A stretch of DNA of 64,000 bases from Onchocerca volvulus (lineage: Eukaryota > Nematoda > Chromadorea > Rhabditida > Onchocercidae). How positions within the stretch are numbered: the first letter of the stretch is position 1; every line of letters starts with the position of its first letter. Below the pieces are notes generated by a model. The model did not search any database and was not told where the DNA came from. It saw nothing but the letters and a program-made list of their open reading frames with translations. This document shows positions 12,401-23,841 of this stretch, piece by piece. The translations under genes were made by a program, and so were the position numbers. The stretch spans positions 3,708,368 to 3,772,367 of the forward strand of contig HG738138.1 of the NCBI GenBank assembly GCA_000499405.2, written 5' to 3'.

Positions 12401-13463
12401 AAATTTCATATTTGTCAAAACTAATATTTCTTATGATATCATTGCCCTTTCAGTATTATGATATCATTGTCCTTCCATTTCTATTCAATTAAAAATTCCT
12501 TGATATCAAATAAATTCAGACTGCAAAAACTACTACTTAAGTAAAGCATAGTTTGAATAAGCAGGAGAAATTGATGACATCCAAGTTAATCCGAAAAATA
12601 TCGTTTATCAAATTTTCATTATAAAATATATTTCATAAAAGAGAGTGATTTCTCAAAAAAAAAAAAAAACATTGAAGATTGGCTCGATGAAATTTAATCG
12701 TGATGTTCATTCAGCAAAAAGAATCTTTGACATAATATTAGTAATATTGTATCATATTTTCCATCTTAATTAGTGATTCCGAATTATAAATTCATCAGCT
12801 GATTGAATCTATCAATCATTTGCGACATAAAGCTTTTAGTTTACATATTTCAGAAAAATTAAAAGAGATTTTAAAATAAGAAATTTATTATTTGCTTCTT
12901 TGAACAAGAAAATTAAAGAGACAATCGGTCAAACTAGTGAGCTAATTTAATAATATTTCAATCAGATATCTGAAGAACTGCTTCAAATTAATTCTCCGAT
13001 AAAATTAGCATCTTTCGAGTTGGTGAATTTACAAAATCAATTAACTGTTTAATGTAATCTTTTTCACAATTCCCATTTATCACACACAGAACTGTGTAGA
13101 AATCGTTATTATCGCGAATTTCTATTACTTTAAAACAGCTTAGGAGAAAAAAAGAGATAAGAAATCCTGGTAAAAGCAGAAAATCTCTGGCTATTTTATC
13201 ATGCTAGTCCGGATATTGATGTCTTCGACTGTCACAGAGGACAGCTCATTGAAGTCTCAGCCTTTCTCTGTTTGTTTCTCTTTCAGACTCTAATTTCAAA
13301 TATTTCATAAATATTACAGATAAATTCTGATTCTGAATTAAAATGCAAAAAATGAAAAGAAATTTACCTGAATGTTATAAATTTCATCCAATTCATTACA
13401 GTTTATATCCGACCAATTGTTCGCAAACCATTTTTTAAGAATATCAACATTGGCATCATTTTT
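9494..13463 (-). CDS. Rhodopsin-family neuropeptide-type GPCR (NPR/NPY-receptor-like)
   Basis: A seven-transmembrane receptor of the plasma membrane, probably for a neuropeptide, signalling through G proteins. Minus-strand exons: about 13463-13368 (extracellular N-terminus, KWFANNWSDINCNELDEIYN, with an N-W-S glycosylation site); 11845-11591 (TM1-TM2 and the start of TM3; NYFIANLAASDLLLC, WPFGSFACQA); 11205-11108 (TM3, ending IAMDRF, in place of DRY); 11014-10873 (TM4); 10409-10180 (loop 2, TM5: LSVLAIQYLLPLTALALSYS); 9871-9758 (TM6, VTWFPMNAYN in place of CWxP); 9617-9494 (TM7, NPILYALINDSF = NPxxY; stop TGA 9496-9494). Every junction has GT/AG and matching phase. The C-tail is short (ILGPVIRS); a further spliced tail is possible. 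The 5' start is unresolved: no in-frame ATG in exon 1, so another exon or a missing base. The first intron is about 1.5 kb. Class is sure; ligand is inference. Confidence 0.88.
10124..10149. repeat. Poly-T tract (26 T)
   Basis: Uninterrupted T run inside a GPCR intron, seen directly. On the gene's strand it is poly-A, so it is not a polypyrimidine tract for that gene. Confidence 0.9.
12431..12480. repeat. 25-bp direct tandem repeat, two copies
   Basis: Two copies of a unit starting TTATGATATCATTG, at 12431-12455 and 12456-12480. They differ at a few positions near the end. Located in the first GPCR intron. Confidence 0.75.
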
Positions 13464-15067
13464 CCCTTCAATGTATTACACTTAATTTGCAAAACCTTTT
13501 TATCGCCGAATTATTAGGTTCATAAACTGAAGCAAATTGTGATTTACATAAGCTAAAGCAAATCGGATCATATTTGATTGCTCATGGGTAATGAATGCTG
13601 TTGTAATATAAACTTATTAAATATGAAGAACATTATGAAAATGAACCTCGGAGCATTTATTGTGATAGAAACCAAGACACAGTATGTCGGTTCAATAAAA
13701 ATGCTATGACGGAAATCGAAGCAATTGAAATTCAAAAATATGACAAAAAGAACAGCGGCGACATTTTGCAGAACTGAAAAAAAAGTTTCATATAGCACTT
13801 CAAAACTTCAACCACTTCACTTCAAATCACCTTGTTTAACTTCATTGATTCTCACACATCACTTTTCTCAGATGTCGGCATGTTGGTGGGAAATTTCTTA
13901 TGAAGATGAGACAATGTACAAAATAAAGAAAATGTTGAAGATTTCAGATTATTGCATTTATAAAAGTATGTAATAATTAAAAAATATGCAAATTTCATCA
14001 CCTATCATTCGTTATTGCTGAAATCATATTTCATGCAACAGTTTGATTGTCTCAATAATAATTACCTGTATAAATAATTAAATCCATCATTCAAGAATAA
14101 AAACAAAAATAAAAAATAAAAACAAATAAGTAGAAAAGTAAAAAAAACAAAAATAAGAATAAAGTATTCAGAAACAAAAATGAATATTGTTGTTGTTTAT
14201 AGGAAAAAAAAATTGAGTGCCTGCAGTTATCATAAGAAAATTTTGCACTACTCTCAGATATTTGTAATTGATATACTACGTGACAGTCGAGTAGAAATAT
14301 TTAGTGTTCTTAAAAATCATCATCATACTATCCTATATGTATATTTATTTATCTTCGGTGCATTTTCAAAACATGAGATGTCGAAGTTCTTTTCATCTAG
14401 TGATCAATCATGTTCAATTTTTCTCTTTGGAAATGTGATTTGCTTAACTTATTTACATAATTATTAATAATTTCAGCAAATTGTCACTAGGACTTCTTGC
14501 TCTTAAACGTTCAATGTATTAATATTTTTGAGTTTCATCAGGTAAGTTGTATAGTTGATCGAGTCAGTTTCATTAAAATAATATGTGCACAATAACAGAA
14601 TGCCAACTGAAGAATGATTTAAAATTCACAATTTACAGTAAGCTAGTCCATTCAAGTAAGTTTTCTCGTCCATATAGTGGATATTAACATATTCGTATAA
14701 AAAAAACGGGCAATTTTATAAAAAATATGAAGACACGAACAGAATTAGCAAAAAGAGTGCACAATTAAAAGCAAGGAAATTAACGTGTTGGCATAATAAT
14801 ATTGCAAAATATTTGCTTGTCCTGAAACCAAAGCATTTCTAAAAAAATCTCTAACAAAATATTTATTATTTTCATTAAAATATAGTCCTTTAGTATGACT
14901 AAATTTTCATGTCATTTCAACTTCAAACAGGAGAAAAAAACAAAAAAAAAAAAAAACAAAAGCAAAAGTGAATAACAGAATCAATAGAATTCAGAAGAGC
15001 GAACAGCTCCTTATTAATTGCAAATAAAAAAGATGAAGCCAATATAATTATATCAGATTTATTTATT
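13464..15067. other. AT-rich stretch 5' of the GPCR gene, no clear gene
   Basis: Should contain the GPCR promoter and perhaps a 5' exon. The open frames at 13568-13798 (minus), 13725-13973 and 14180-14467 (plus) have AT-driven composition without splice context or recognisable motifs, so I leave them out. Confidence 0.35.
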
Positions 15068-15300
15068 AACTAGCTGAACCCGACCAGCCTTAGCGTGGCC
15101 GACTCCCGCTATTCTATACAAATAAAAATGTGAATGCTTGTTTGTTCAAAATCTTAAAATCTCCGAAAGTTCTTAAACACATGCTTTATTTATACAAAAG
15201 CATGCGTCTGTTAGAATGCAACGTTTTATGAAGATTTCAGGTCAATCGATGAAGAACTTGAAGCATTGTATGGCAAGGAACAACGAATATTTACATTTGT
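15068..15300 (+). mobile_element. Degenerate interspersed-repeat fragment (TAGCTGAACCCG motif)
   Basis: Starts AACTAGCTGAACCCGACC, followed about 60 nt later by AAAAATGTGAATGCTTGTTT and, about 100 nt on, by a stretch like GAAGATTTCAGGTCAATCGA. I recognise this order of phrases (AGCTGA-CCCG near the start, then TTTGTTTGTTC, then GAxxTTTxxGxCxAT) from dispersed repeats in invertebrate genomes. I cannot name the family. The block is much richer in G/C than its flanks. No transposase or reverse transcriptase is present, so it would be a non-autonomous or truncated copy. Confidence 0.45.
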
Positions 15301-15440
15301 ATTTATGTAGGTTAGCAATAATATCATTGTTCTTTCCATAAAAATGCTGCTCTTTATCTCATTTCTCAGTTTTTTTTCTTTATGGAAAGAAGAAAGATTT
15401 TATTGCTAATCTATATTGGCAAATGTTCGTTGCCATATTG
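15266..15440. repeat. Long imperfect foldback (inverted repeat)
   Basis: The left arm (about 15266-15340) and the right arm (about 15381-15440) are imperfect reverse complements around a 40-nt loop. Shared segments, read on the left arm, are TGGCAAGGAAC, GTTAGCAATA and TTCTTTCCATA. The right arm lacks about 12 nt present in the left. It abuts the TAGCTGAACCCG repeat fragment and may be part of the same element, a MITE-like foldback. Confidence 0.7.
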
Positions 15441-15455
15441 TGTTAGTTCGTAATT

Positions 15456-15471
15456 TAATTCAGCTGAATTA
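15456..15471. repeat. Perfect 16-bp palindrome
   Basis: TAATTCAGCTGAATTA equals its own reverse complement, and TTCGTAAT / ACGAA extend the symmetry with a 3-nt offset. It lies 15 bp beyond the foldback right arm. Confidence 0.8.
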
Positions 15472-17262
15472 CGAAATGACATTATTTATATGGCTGTATG
15501 AGGACATAACAATTCTCCTAACCTACCTTTTCTTTTTTTTCTTTTTTTGATATTCGATAACGATCAAAACTGATCTTGCAAAATAATAATTGATCAACTG
15601 ACTATCCTAGATGATACTTTAAAAATATCTTAACAAATTATTAAGAAACTATTATAAAAATTTTTTCGTAAAAGATACTTGAAGTAATAAATAGAAAAAG
15701 ACATAAATTTTTTTTTTTAAATAACGTCTCATAAGTTTTCTACTGCTACTTTTGGAGATGAAACAGATTTTGAAATTAGAAAGCGTTTAATCACGGCTTC
15801 AATTAAAAGCTTTTTTGAATGCAGATTTTTTATTAATTGTGAAATCATGAAGCAAATTATATATGATATGCAAATTTTCTCCTTCTTTCTCTTCCATGCC
15901 TGACATGATTTCTATTCGCAACGGATCATGATACTGGATCATAATAACATATCGTCCAATTCTCCATTTTAAATAACAAACAAAAATGAAACATACATAC
16001 TGAGTGTTTGATTAATTAAGATCAAAAAAAGAAAGAAAATCAGCAGCGCAATATAAATAGTTGAAAACTTTGAGACTTTTTGATAATTATGAAAGTGAAG
16101 ATTTCATAAAATTAAATGCTTTATTAAAAATTGATAGATTAAATTATTAAATTATTTATTAAAGATCGACTAAATATTTATTAAAATGAAATTTAATTAA
16201 TATGTTAGAAAAAGGAACATTAGAGTAGATTAATAGCCCTGATTTACTACATGCAGGGACAGAGAATAGTTACTGAGAGAAATGAAATATTGCAACAGGA
16301 GAAAAATCTATAAATTGAAGAATGCGAAATAATATTAAGAATTTTTGAGGATTTGGCTAAATAATCGTTTAGTGCGAGAAAAAGAGGCGCCGATCAACTT
16401 GCAATTGCTAGAGGCTAACGTTTAAAGTGCTGAACTTTTGGAAAGGATCTTTTAACAGAATAAAAGAGATAATTAAATCTATGATGAGATAAATTACTCA
16501 TTCAGACTTACTTCAAGTTCAAAAGTCGTTACTTTACACTTCATGCTATATATAGTCTTCAGACAAAGTTGCAGTGTTATGCTGTTGCAAATAATCTATA
16601 GCAAAAGAATTCATCAGAGATGTGCAATCCCTAAAACAGGACTTTGCAATTAAATGAATTTTAAGGGGACTATTTCAAAATGTGAATATGCTTATAATTA
16701 ACGTCTCAAAACTGCGAAATTCGATAGCAAGAAATTGAATGAAAAATAAGCATTCTAATAAATTTTTAGAATATTACAGCTTTCAGGAGGAAAGGAAAAA
16801 CTAGGAAACTTCATCAGTTCTAAAACGAAGCTCCTAAAGATAGAAATGGTGGAGAAAAGCAAAAATACCGAATTGTTTTCGATTCTGTATATTCATTAAA
16901 AAAAGAGCCAAAACAAATAAAAATTTGGAGTTTAAGGAAATTAAAGTGGTGGAGTTTGAGAAAAAATAAAAGAATCAAAAACTAAAAGAAAAAATCGATT
17001 TTCTCGATAAAATATCGCATCATAGATTAATTTAAAGTAACATTTAAGTAAATTGCAAAAATTATAAAAAATTAAATTGAGACATTAGCAACTTCTCAGA
17101 GAATATATGAATCGGTATATGATGCATTGAACTAATTTTAATTTCGCCGAACATATATTTATATTTATATTTCATTTTATTTATTTTATTTTATATGATT
17201 TAGTTATTTCACATTTTATTTACATATTGTATTATTCGTTTCTTATATATTTTAGATACATG

Positions 17263-17264
<2 letters not shown>

Positions 17265-17296
<32 letters not shown>
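17265..17296. repeat. (TA)n microsatellite
   Basis: About 16 uninterrupted TA units in an AT-rich stretch (17000-19100) that otherwise holds nothing I recognise. Confidence 0.9.
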
Positions 17297-17299
<3 letters not shown>

Positions 17300-20200
17300 T
17301 AATTTATTCTTTTTGGTCACAATCAGATATATACATCTGTTGTTAAAATAAAAGCCTTAAGTTTCCTTATTTCTATTAAATGAATGCAACAATTTTTTCT
17401 CATCATTAATCTCGAAATGAATATTTCTTATTCCAAGAGCAAAAATTGTCTCATTCTTAAAAAGGAAAAAAAAAATCTTTGAAAATGTTTCTAAAAATTT
17501 TCAGGAGAGATGAACGCTTCGTACTTTTTTATGGCCTTATTCAATTTTCGTTTTTCTCCGTATTAAAATAATACATTGTAAAATTTTACTTTTGCAAAAA
17601 AAAACAAATCATCGACATCCTAATAGTATGCGAAGAAAGAAAATGTTTTACAAGTAAACAAAATACAGAATAAAATAAGACGAAATAGGAGCATAAATTA
17701 TAAGCAGAATTTTGCAGGAAAAAATGATACTTGCTGAATGAAATAGATGAAAGGAAATCTACTTGGTACATCAGCTGTTATAAGTAGCAGCTGATGTTTC
17801 AAGTGATTGTTTGCCTTTGATCTCGTGCGATTTTTAGGCAGAAATGGAATGAAATAAAATTGAAATTTTCTGCAGCTATTTGATTCATTATTTAATGAAA
17901 TGGTATCAACAGTAAGTTGAATTTCTTCGAAAAAGCAACAAAATGTTTTTTCGGATTTCTGAAAACTAATTATTGATTTTGAAAGACATTACATTCAAAT
18001 TGAAAGTAACTTAATTTCATCCCTAATCCAATCAAATTTAATCCGAGATTTTTTCATTAAAAATTAATCTTAGGATTCGTTCTATGATAATTAGGGCAAT
18101 CAAGCATTTTAAAATTTTGAATTCGTCTTTGTAAGGACATGATTAGTATCGTAATTGATTAAAACCAATCAGAAACAATTTATAGCAAGAATTGTTCAAA
18201 ATTATCGTAGCAAGTGTACTAAAACTTGTTATTAAGAACCGAATAATTTCATCCTGATAATTTAAAAACCATCTGGAATTCATTGATTATGTTATCATAT
18301 AGTATCATTTCAGTCAATTAAGCACTTAACTGTTACTCCCTACATCAATAATTAATTTCCTTTCTCCAATTTTTCCACAACATTTAAAACTATCTATCTA
18401 ATCTGATAGTGATCAACCTGATTTTGAATGTTGCAAAGCTTTTGCACTCTTTATGTCTCATTTTCTATCTCCTCATTTGGATATATTATCTAAATTTATT
18501 GGAACTGAATTGCTGCAAAGTTTTACTGTCGAAAAGCATATGTTGAAAAGAACAACCTTTTAGATCAATTTCAACTTCAATAAAATACTCAAATTGCTTC
18601 CATAACACTTATTGAAGTGGAAAATAAATTTTAAGAACTGCAATAAATTTATCAAGTAAAATTTTGTTGCTCAATATTGTTTATCATTAAGTTAATTTAG
18701 TTTCAGTTTGAAAAATTTGCAATGATATGATCAAAAATCAGTACTCGTTGTAGTCGCCAAAAATAAATGGGGAAACGATGAATTTTGTTGCAAAATCCAA
18801 GAAAATGTCTGCTAATCAATTTAGGAACAGGAACAAGCATCAACCATTACTGATACATTACCAATAATTTCTTGGCAAACTACAACCTATGATTGATTCA
18901 AGATGTATGATCCGTCAAATCGAATTTTTTTTTTTTTTTGTTTAGCATTTTTCACATTCCCCTGCTTTTCTCAGAACCGAAGAACTATAAATTTCAAAAC
19001 TATTATATTTTCTTAGTAATAAACAAAATGAGATATCAAAAAAAATAAAAATAAAATAAGGGATTGCAACTTCTTATTGAATGAAATCGAAGATGACTGA
19101 CCAATGATATAACGACTGACCAGTTTTACGTGAAATGAGAATTCCCAGTTATTCGTCAGGCGATCTCAGCGAGGCGTTTGCCTCAACTTCTTCAAGTAAA
19201 AATGAGGAGTAACGGAGGATGAAATGCTTAGTATGCAAAAATTCCATTACAGCTCATTGAAGAACTACGCAATATGTCATATGAAGAGAATTTGAAATGA
19301 AATTTGAGGATTGCAATTTTTGAGGATAACGAAGTAGAAGTCAATTTGGTGGAATTGATTGGCAGTGAAATGATCTCCAACAGCAGTTCTAATTGTGAAT
19401 GTTGTGATAAGATGAATAAAAATTAGTGAAATATGAAACGTGTTTAATCTAAGGAAAGAAAGACTTTGGAGAATTTGAACTATTTGCACCAATAATGATA
19501 TCAACTTTATGAAAATTTACCGATCTCTGGTGTTGTGTGGTCAATTAATCCTAAATGATAATCCATTAATTTCAATAAATGTTCAAATATATAAGAAGTG
19601 TAGAAATGATACTATGATATTCCCTCATGTAGATTTACAGATCTATAGCTAATCATCCGTCATTTCGGATTAATATTAGGGTATTGTAAGAAAAAGAGCT
19701 ATTTGGTAGTACCACTGAATTATAGTGATACATGTGCTCAGTAGCAAAACAGGTTAATGATATAGCGTTGAAGCATTTTTAAATTGTAGGAAATTTTTTG
19801 TTCCTAAAACTATTCATACAATTTGCACTCTATACATCAGATTCGCAGATGCTTTCGTAACTGTCCTTCTAACATTTGTGCTTAAGAATCAAAGTTGTGT
19901 AGTTGTCTTTTCATTTCTAAGTTGCTTCATATTAAATAGTTCAAATTTATTCATTCTACTGTACCTGATCATTTAAATTGACATTTATTACAAAATGTCG
20001 CACAACATTCAAGACAAATTGTCATTTGCATTCGGATTTACTTTTTCCTGCATAGGAAACTCTTGTTGAAAATTCATTCAGTCACAATGGTGATTAGCTG
20101 AAAGAATCCCATGAAAAGAAGAAAAACATATTTTATTTTACAGTAAGCAATAGAAAGAATTGGAGAAGTCTACACAGAGAAGTACACATACATGCTCATT

Positions 20201-21700
20201 GATCTCATCCAGAGAAGATAATTTGCATAATCATTCTGAAGACTAAAAAATTCATTTAAGAATTAAAATTTCGTAAATGTGAATATTAATCGTTGAAGTA
20301 ATTGAATGAACGAATTCTTCGGTTTGCTTTTCATCTCTTACAAATAGAACGGTTTTTGGATTTCGCTTGATATAGTTTCAGGAATTCCTCTTCCAGCGTT
20401 TTATTTTGGAATGGATACTACTTTTGTGACTGTTAATACAATTCTCTATTAATCTGGATGAGGAATTAGTCATCTTATCCGCGACATGTCAACAATGCAA
20501 ATAGATAATTTTGAATAAATGACGCAGAGCAATAAAATTTGAATCTACAGATAAAAATATGAATTATAATATCTTGCAAGAAGAGATCAAAAATTAGATA
20601 CTGACAGTAGTCGTGTCGGGTCCTTAAATTCTACAACCTCTCTTGATTTCTTTTAAAAACCAATTTATTATAAAAATGAAAAAAATAAATGATGATTCTT
20701 CATATTTTCAATAGTACGTATCAACGTACTGAACTTTAAAATAGGATTATACAGGCTTGCAGTCATGTATGCTATATTTTTATTGTCACTAGGGTAACGT
20801 GTTTAAGACCAGCTGCGTAATATGATGCGTCAGAAATTTTTGCAAATTAAGATCATGATAATTTATCAGCATGAACGAGCAGAAAGAAGAATTATTGAGT
20901 ACAGAGTATGGCGATAAATGTATCTAACAATCTAAAGAAATTTTGCAATACAAGATGGTTTGACAAATCACTTAACATATTTGTGTATTATGCATGATGC
21001 ATAGATTGATTCCTTTGTATTTCTCAATATCCAGAAAATTATCATTTTGAATGATTGTTGTTATTTCTTTATCAAAAAATTGAGTTTTGCTGAACCGATT
21101 GAAATTTTAAATAATATGATAATGAAGTTACAGCGATGTTATAAAAATAAGTGACTGCTCGTTTGGGAAAGCAAAATTAAAATCATTTTCAAAAAGTTAA
21201 ATGTTCCTTCTCAAGGACATGCTTCTGCAGAGGTGAATGAGTGTAATCTGGGTTTTGCAGCAACACCATGATTATATCCCTCATTTGTTGTCGTTCAGGC
21301 AAAGAAATATGATTGTAAGTAATCTTGGCCGAGTTAAATTAAATGAAATAATATATCACTTCCGGAACTTGTCAATTACATTGCGAAAAATCATGATAAA
21401 ACTAAAACATCAGACTTCACTGAAAGATGTTGTATTTCATAAAGTTAAGTTATCAGTCAAGTGCCAGAAACTTGCTGAATACTGCGTTGAGTTATTGGAT
21501 GAGTTAACAGTCAACTTACTGAATACTTAAGAAGAAAAAGAATCTGCGAAAGCATTGCGCTAAATTAATTGAAAAATAGATGATATGAGCTTAACTTATT
21601 CTAAAGTTTCATTGATGACAATAAAGTGAAGCTGAGAATTATCCTTTTTGCATACATTACTATATTCTTTGAAACGCTCATAATTGCGTCTTTTTCTTCC

Positions 21701-21727
21701 TTTTTTTTTTTTTTTTTTTTTTTTTTT
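21701..21727 (+). repeat. Poly-T tract (27 T) before an acceptor
   Basis: A T run ending directly in CAG at 21728-21730, followed 13 nt later by a second TTTTCAG. On the plus strand it looks like an extreme polypyrimidine tract in front of the coiled-coil exon at 21731/21743. Confidence 0.85.
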
Positions 21728-22789
21728 CAGAAATAATTTTCAGCATCGCGGTAAGTCCGGTAAATCAGGCATCGCAAGCAAATAAAAAGGATGAACTTGA
21801 AAAAACGATCAATCTTTTGACAGAACAGATCAAGCAATACGGTCAAAGAATCAATGAGCTGCAAGCATCGTTCGAAAAGCAGAACAGAAAATATTTTCAA
21901 CAGCGTTCGTTCGCTAAAAGATGCCAAAGTGACACTGGACTTTCAAACATATTAAAGTTTTTCATAATCGATTCCAACTCCATAATTTTTATGAGAATAT
22001 GTGCAAACTGCAACTGCAATCAATTCAATCTATTTGCATGCTTGCTTGCTTTCTTATGGTTGTCGTTCACCACGCAGATTATAATTTGAATCGAATAAGG
22101 TCGCCGTAGACCCATAAATGAATATAATATTATTTTTTTTATTCATAATCGATGAAATTATAGATATTTTTGGTTTTTCATTTTGCAAAATGGAAAATGA
22201 CTCCCGATATGCCTCTACTCACATTGTTGATGTTTCCGAAAATTGCATAGTTGGATTAATTTATGGGCCTTTAAACAACAAACGCTAGATCTTGAAAAGC
22301 AAAAAATTTCGGAAGAATTAAACGGGAAGATTAAACAACAAAAATTTGATTACAAAGAACTGAAAAATTTGCTAAAGGAAGGGAAGTACAATCAATGCAA
22401 ATCATACCGCCTGTAGCAGTTTATATTATCAGTCGATTTTTTTTATGCTGGAGGAGTAATTTTGATTTGTTGTGAACATCTTTGGAAAAGAATGAACTAT
22501 TTACAGAAAGAAAACCTAGAAAAATTCTACATTATCATAGAAAGAAATTATTATTATAGAAACAGAAATTGATGCGTGTTAATAATAAATTTTTGCGAAT
22601 TATTTTCGAGAAATGGAGCAAATAAAAGAGGCAATCTCGAAAGAAAAAAACATGTGATGGTTCCGCGATTGCCAGAAAGTCTGGAAAACACATGAGACAT
22701 CATGAGAATAACAGAAGTTCGAAAGAACAAGTCTTAGTGAAATAATTATGTTGGTTAGATCCATAGTATATTTATTCAAGTCGACCAAA

Positions 22790-23200
22790 GATGTTTGCGA
22801 AGGAAACTGATCAAATGAAATAGGTGAAGAATTTATATATGTAATTTCAGGGAGCTTTTTTTAGTAACAAATTTTTCAACTTGATTCGAAAAAAGTATGG
22901 GCAGCAAGCCGAGATTGTTAACAGATTTCGCCTTAGAGATGTGACAAAACTGTACTCAGTGTAATTTATTTCAGTAATAACGAAATTGATGTTTTGAGTA
23001 ATTTTGGCAATTAGAGTAACTTCATGATTTTACACATTGTTATTTTATCATAACTGAATTGTTAATTTCTGTCTCCATATATGCTTAAAAAGCCTACATG
23101 AGCTTTTTTGAAGCATATTCGTAGGCATTTTTTTTTTTTTTTACTACCCGCTAGCTTTTTCTTATTTTTGTCTCTTGTTTCTCATACCAATACTAAATAC
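22790..23200. other. No gene recognised
   Basis: AT-rich; a short imperfect inverted repeat (AAGCCTACATGAGC / GCATATTCGTAGGC) lies at about 23089-23128. Nothing else seen. Confidence 0.3.
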
Positions 23201-23306
23201 AGAAACTGTGATATTTGATAATATTTATTCAGAATCTTTGACATTTGATAATATTTATTCAGAAACTTTGACATTTGGAATATTTATTCAGAAACTTTGT
23301 CAACTG
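23201..23306. repeat. 30-bp tandem repeat, about 3.4 copies
   Basis: Units begin AGAAACTTTGACATTTG and end AATATTTATTC, at 23201-23230, 23231-23260 and 23261-23289 (one base shorter), then a partial fourth. Copies differ by one to three bases. Confidence 0.85.
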
Positions 23307-23841
23307 ATTTAAGAAGATATGGTGTAAAATATATTCAAATGAATTAATTTGAAATCATTTGATTTTCAATAACATCCATTGACTTAATCAGCATCATTAT
23401 TTTTATTGAGTTATTATATATTAACTTTTCTCATAAATCTCGTGTAGGCGTTTTAAGCATCTATAGAAACAAAAATTAAAAATATTATACATACATTTAA
23501 TATTTTCATTTTCCAACCTTTTTGTTTTGATTGCGATATTAATCAAACATATTGACTTCAAAATTGCTTAAATTTTTTCTTGTCAACGTATCTGTCTAAT
23601 TTTGTAATATTTAACTTTAATAAATAATAATCTAGGACGAAAATGACATTTATTAGGCTTTAATTCAGCTTCATCATGGATTTTGGTCTGATGAATTTTT
23701 TTTTTGAAGATATCGAGTTATTTAAACAGGAAGAGATGTGATTTGAATATTATTTTGTTAAAAAATTTAATTTTCAAGAAACTGTCCGGAATTCCTACAC
23801 CAGATGCAAATATGGACGAGAAACGGAAGTTCCCTACCTAC

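Larger units (their letters stand above)
16190..22770 (+). pseudogene. Scattered coiled-coil coding segments, frame-broken (relic gene)
   Basis: At least five patches on the plus strand translate to charged heptad-like sequence. About 16255-16420: VTERNEILQQEKNL, EKEAPINLQLLEANV. About 16785-16880: LLKIEMVEKSKNTEL. About 19155-19460: LIEELRNMSYEENL, EDNEVEVNLVELIGSEM. About 20806-20900: MMRQKFLQIK, HERAERRIIEYR. 21743-21928: ELEKTINLLTEQIKQYGQ then RINELQASFEKQNRKYF. About 22252-22415: LEKQKISEELNGKIKQQ. Some patches have good acceptors (TTTTCAG before 21743), but several have in-frame stops or frame changes every 50-80 nt. I infer a decayed gene for a long coiled-coil protein. A real gene with many small exons, or sequence errors, cannot be excluded. 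Family not recognised. Confidence 0.45.
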
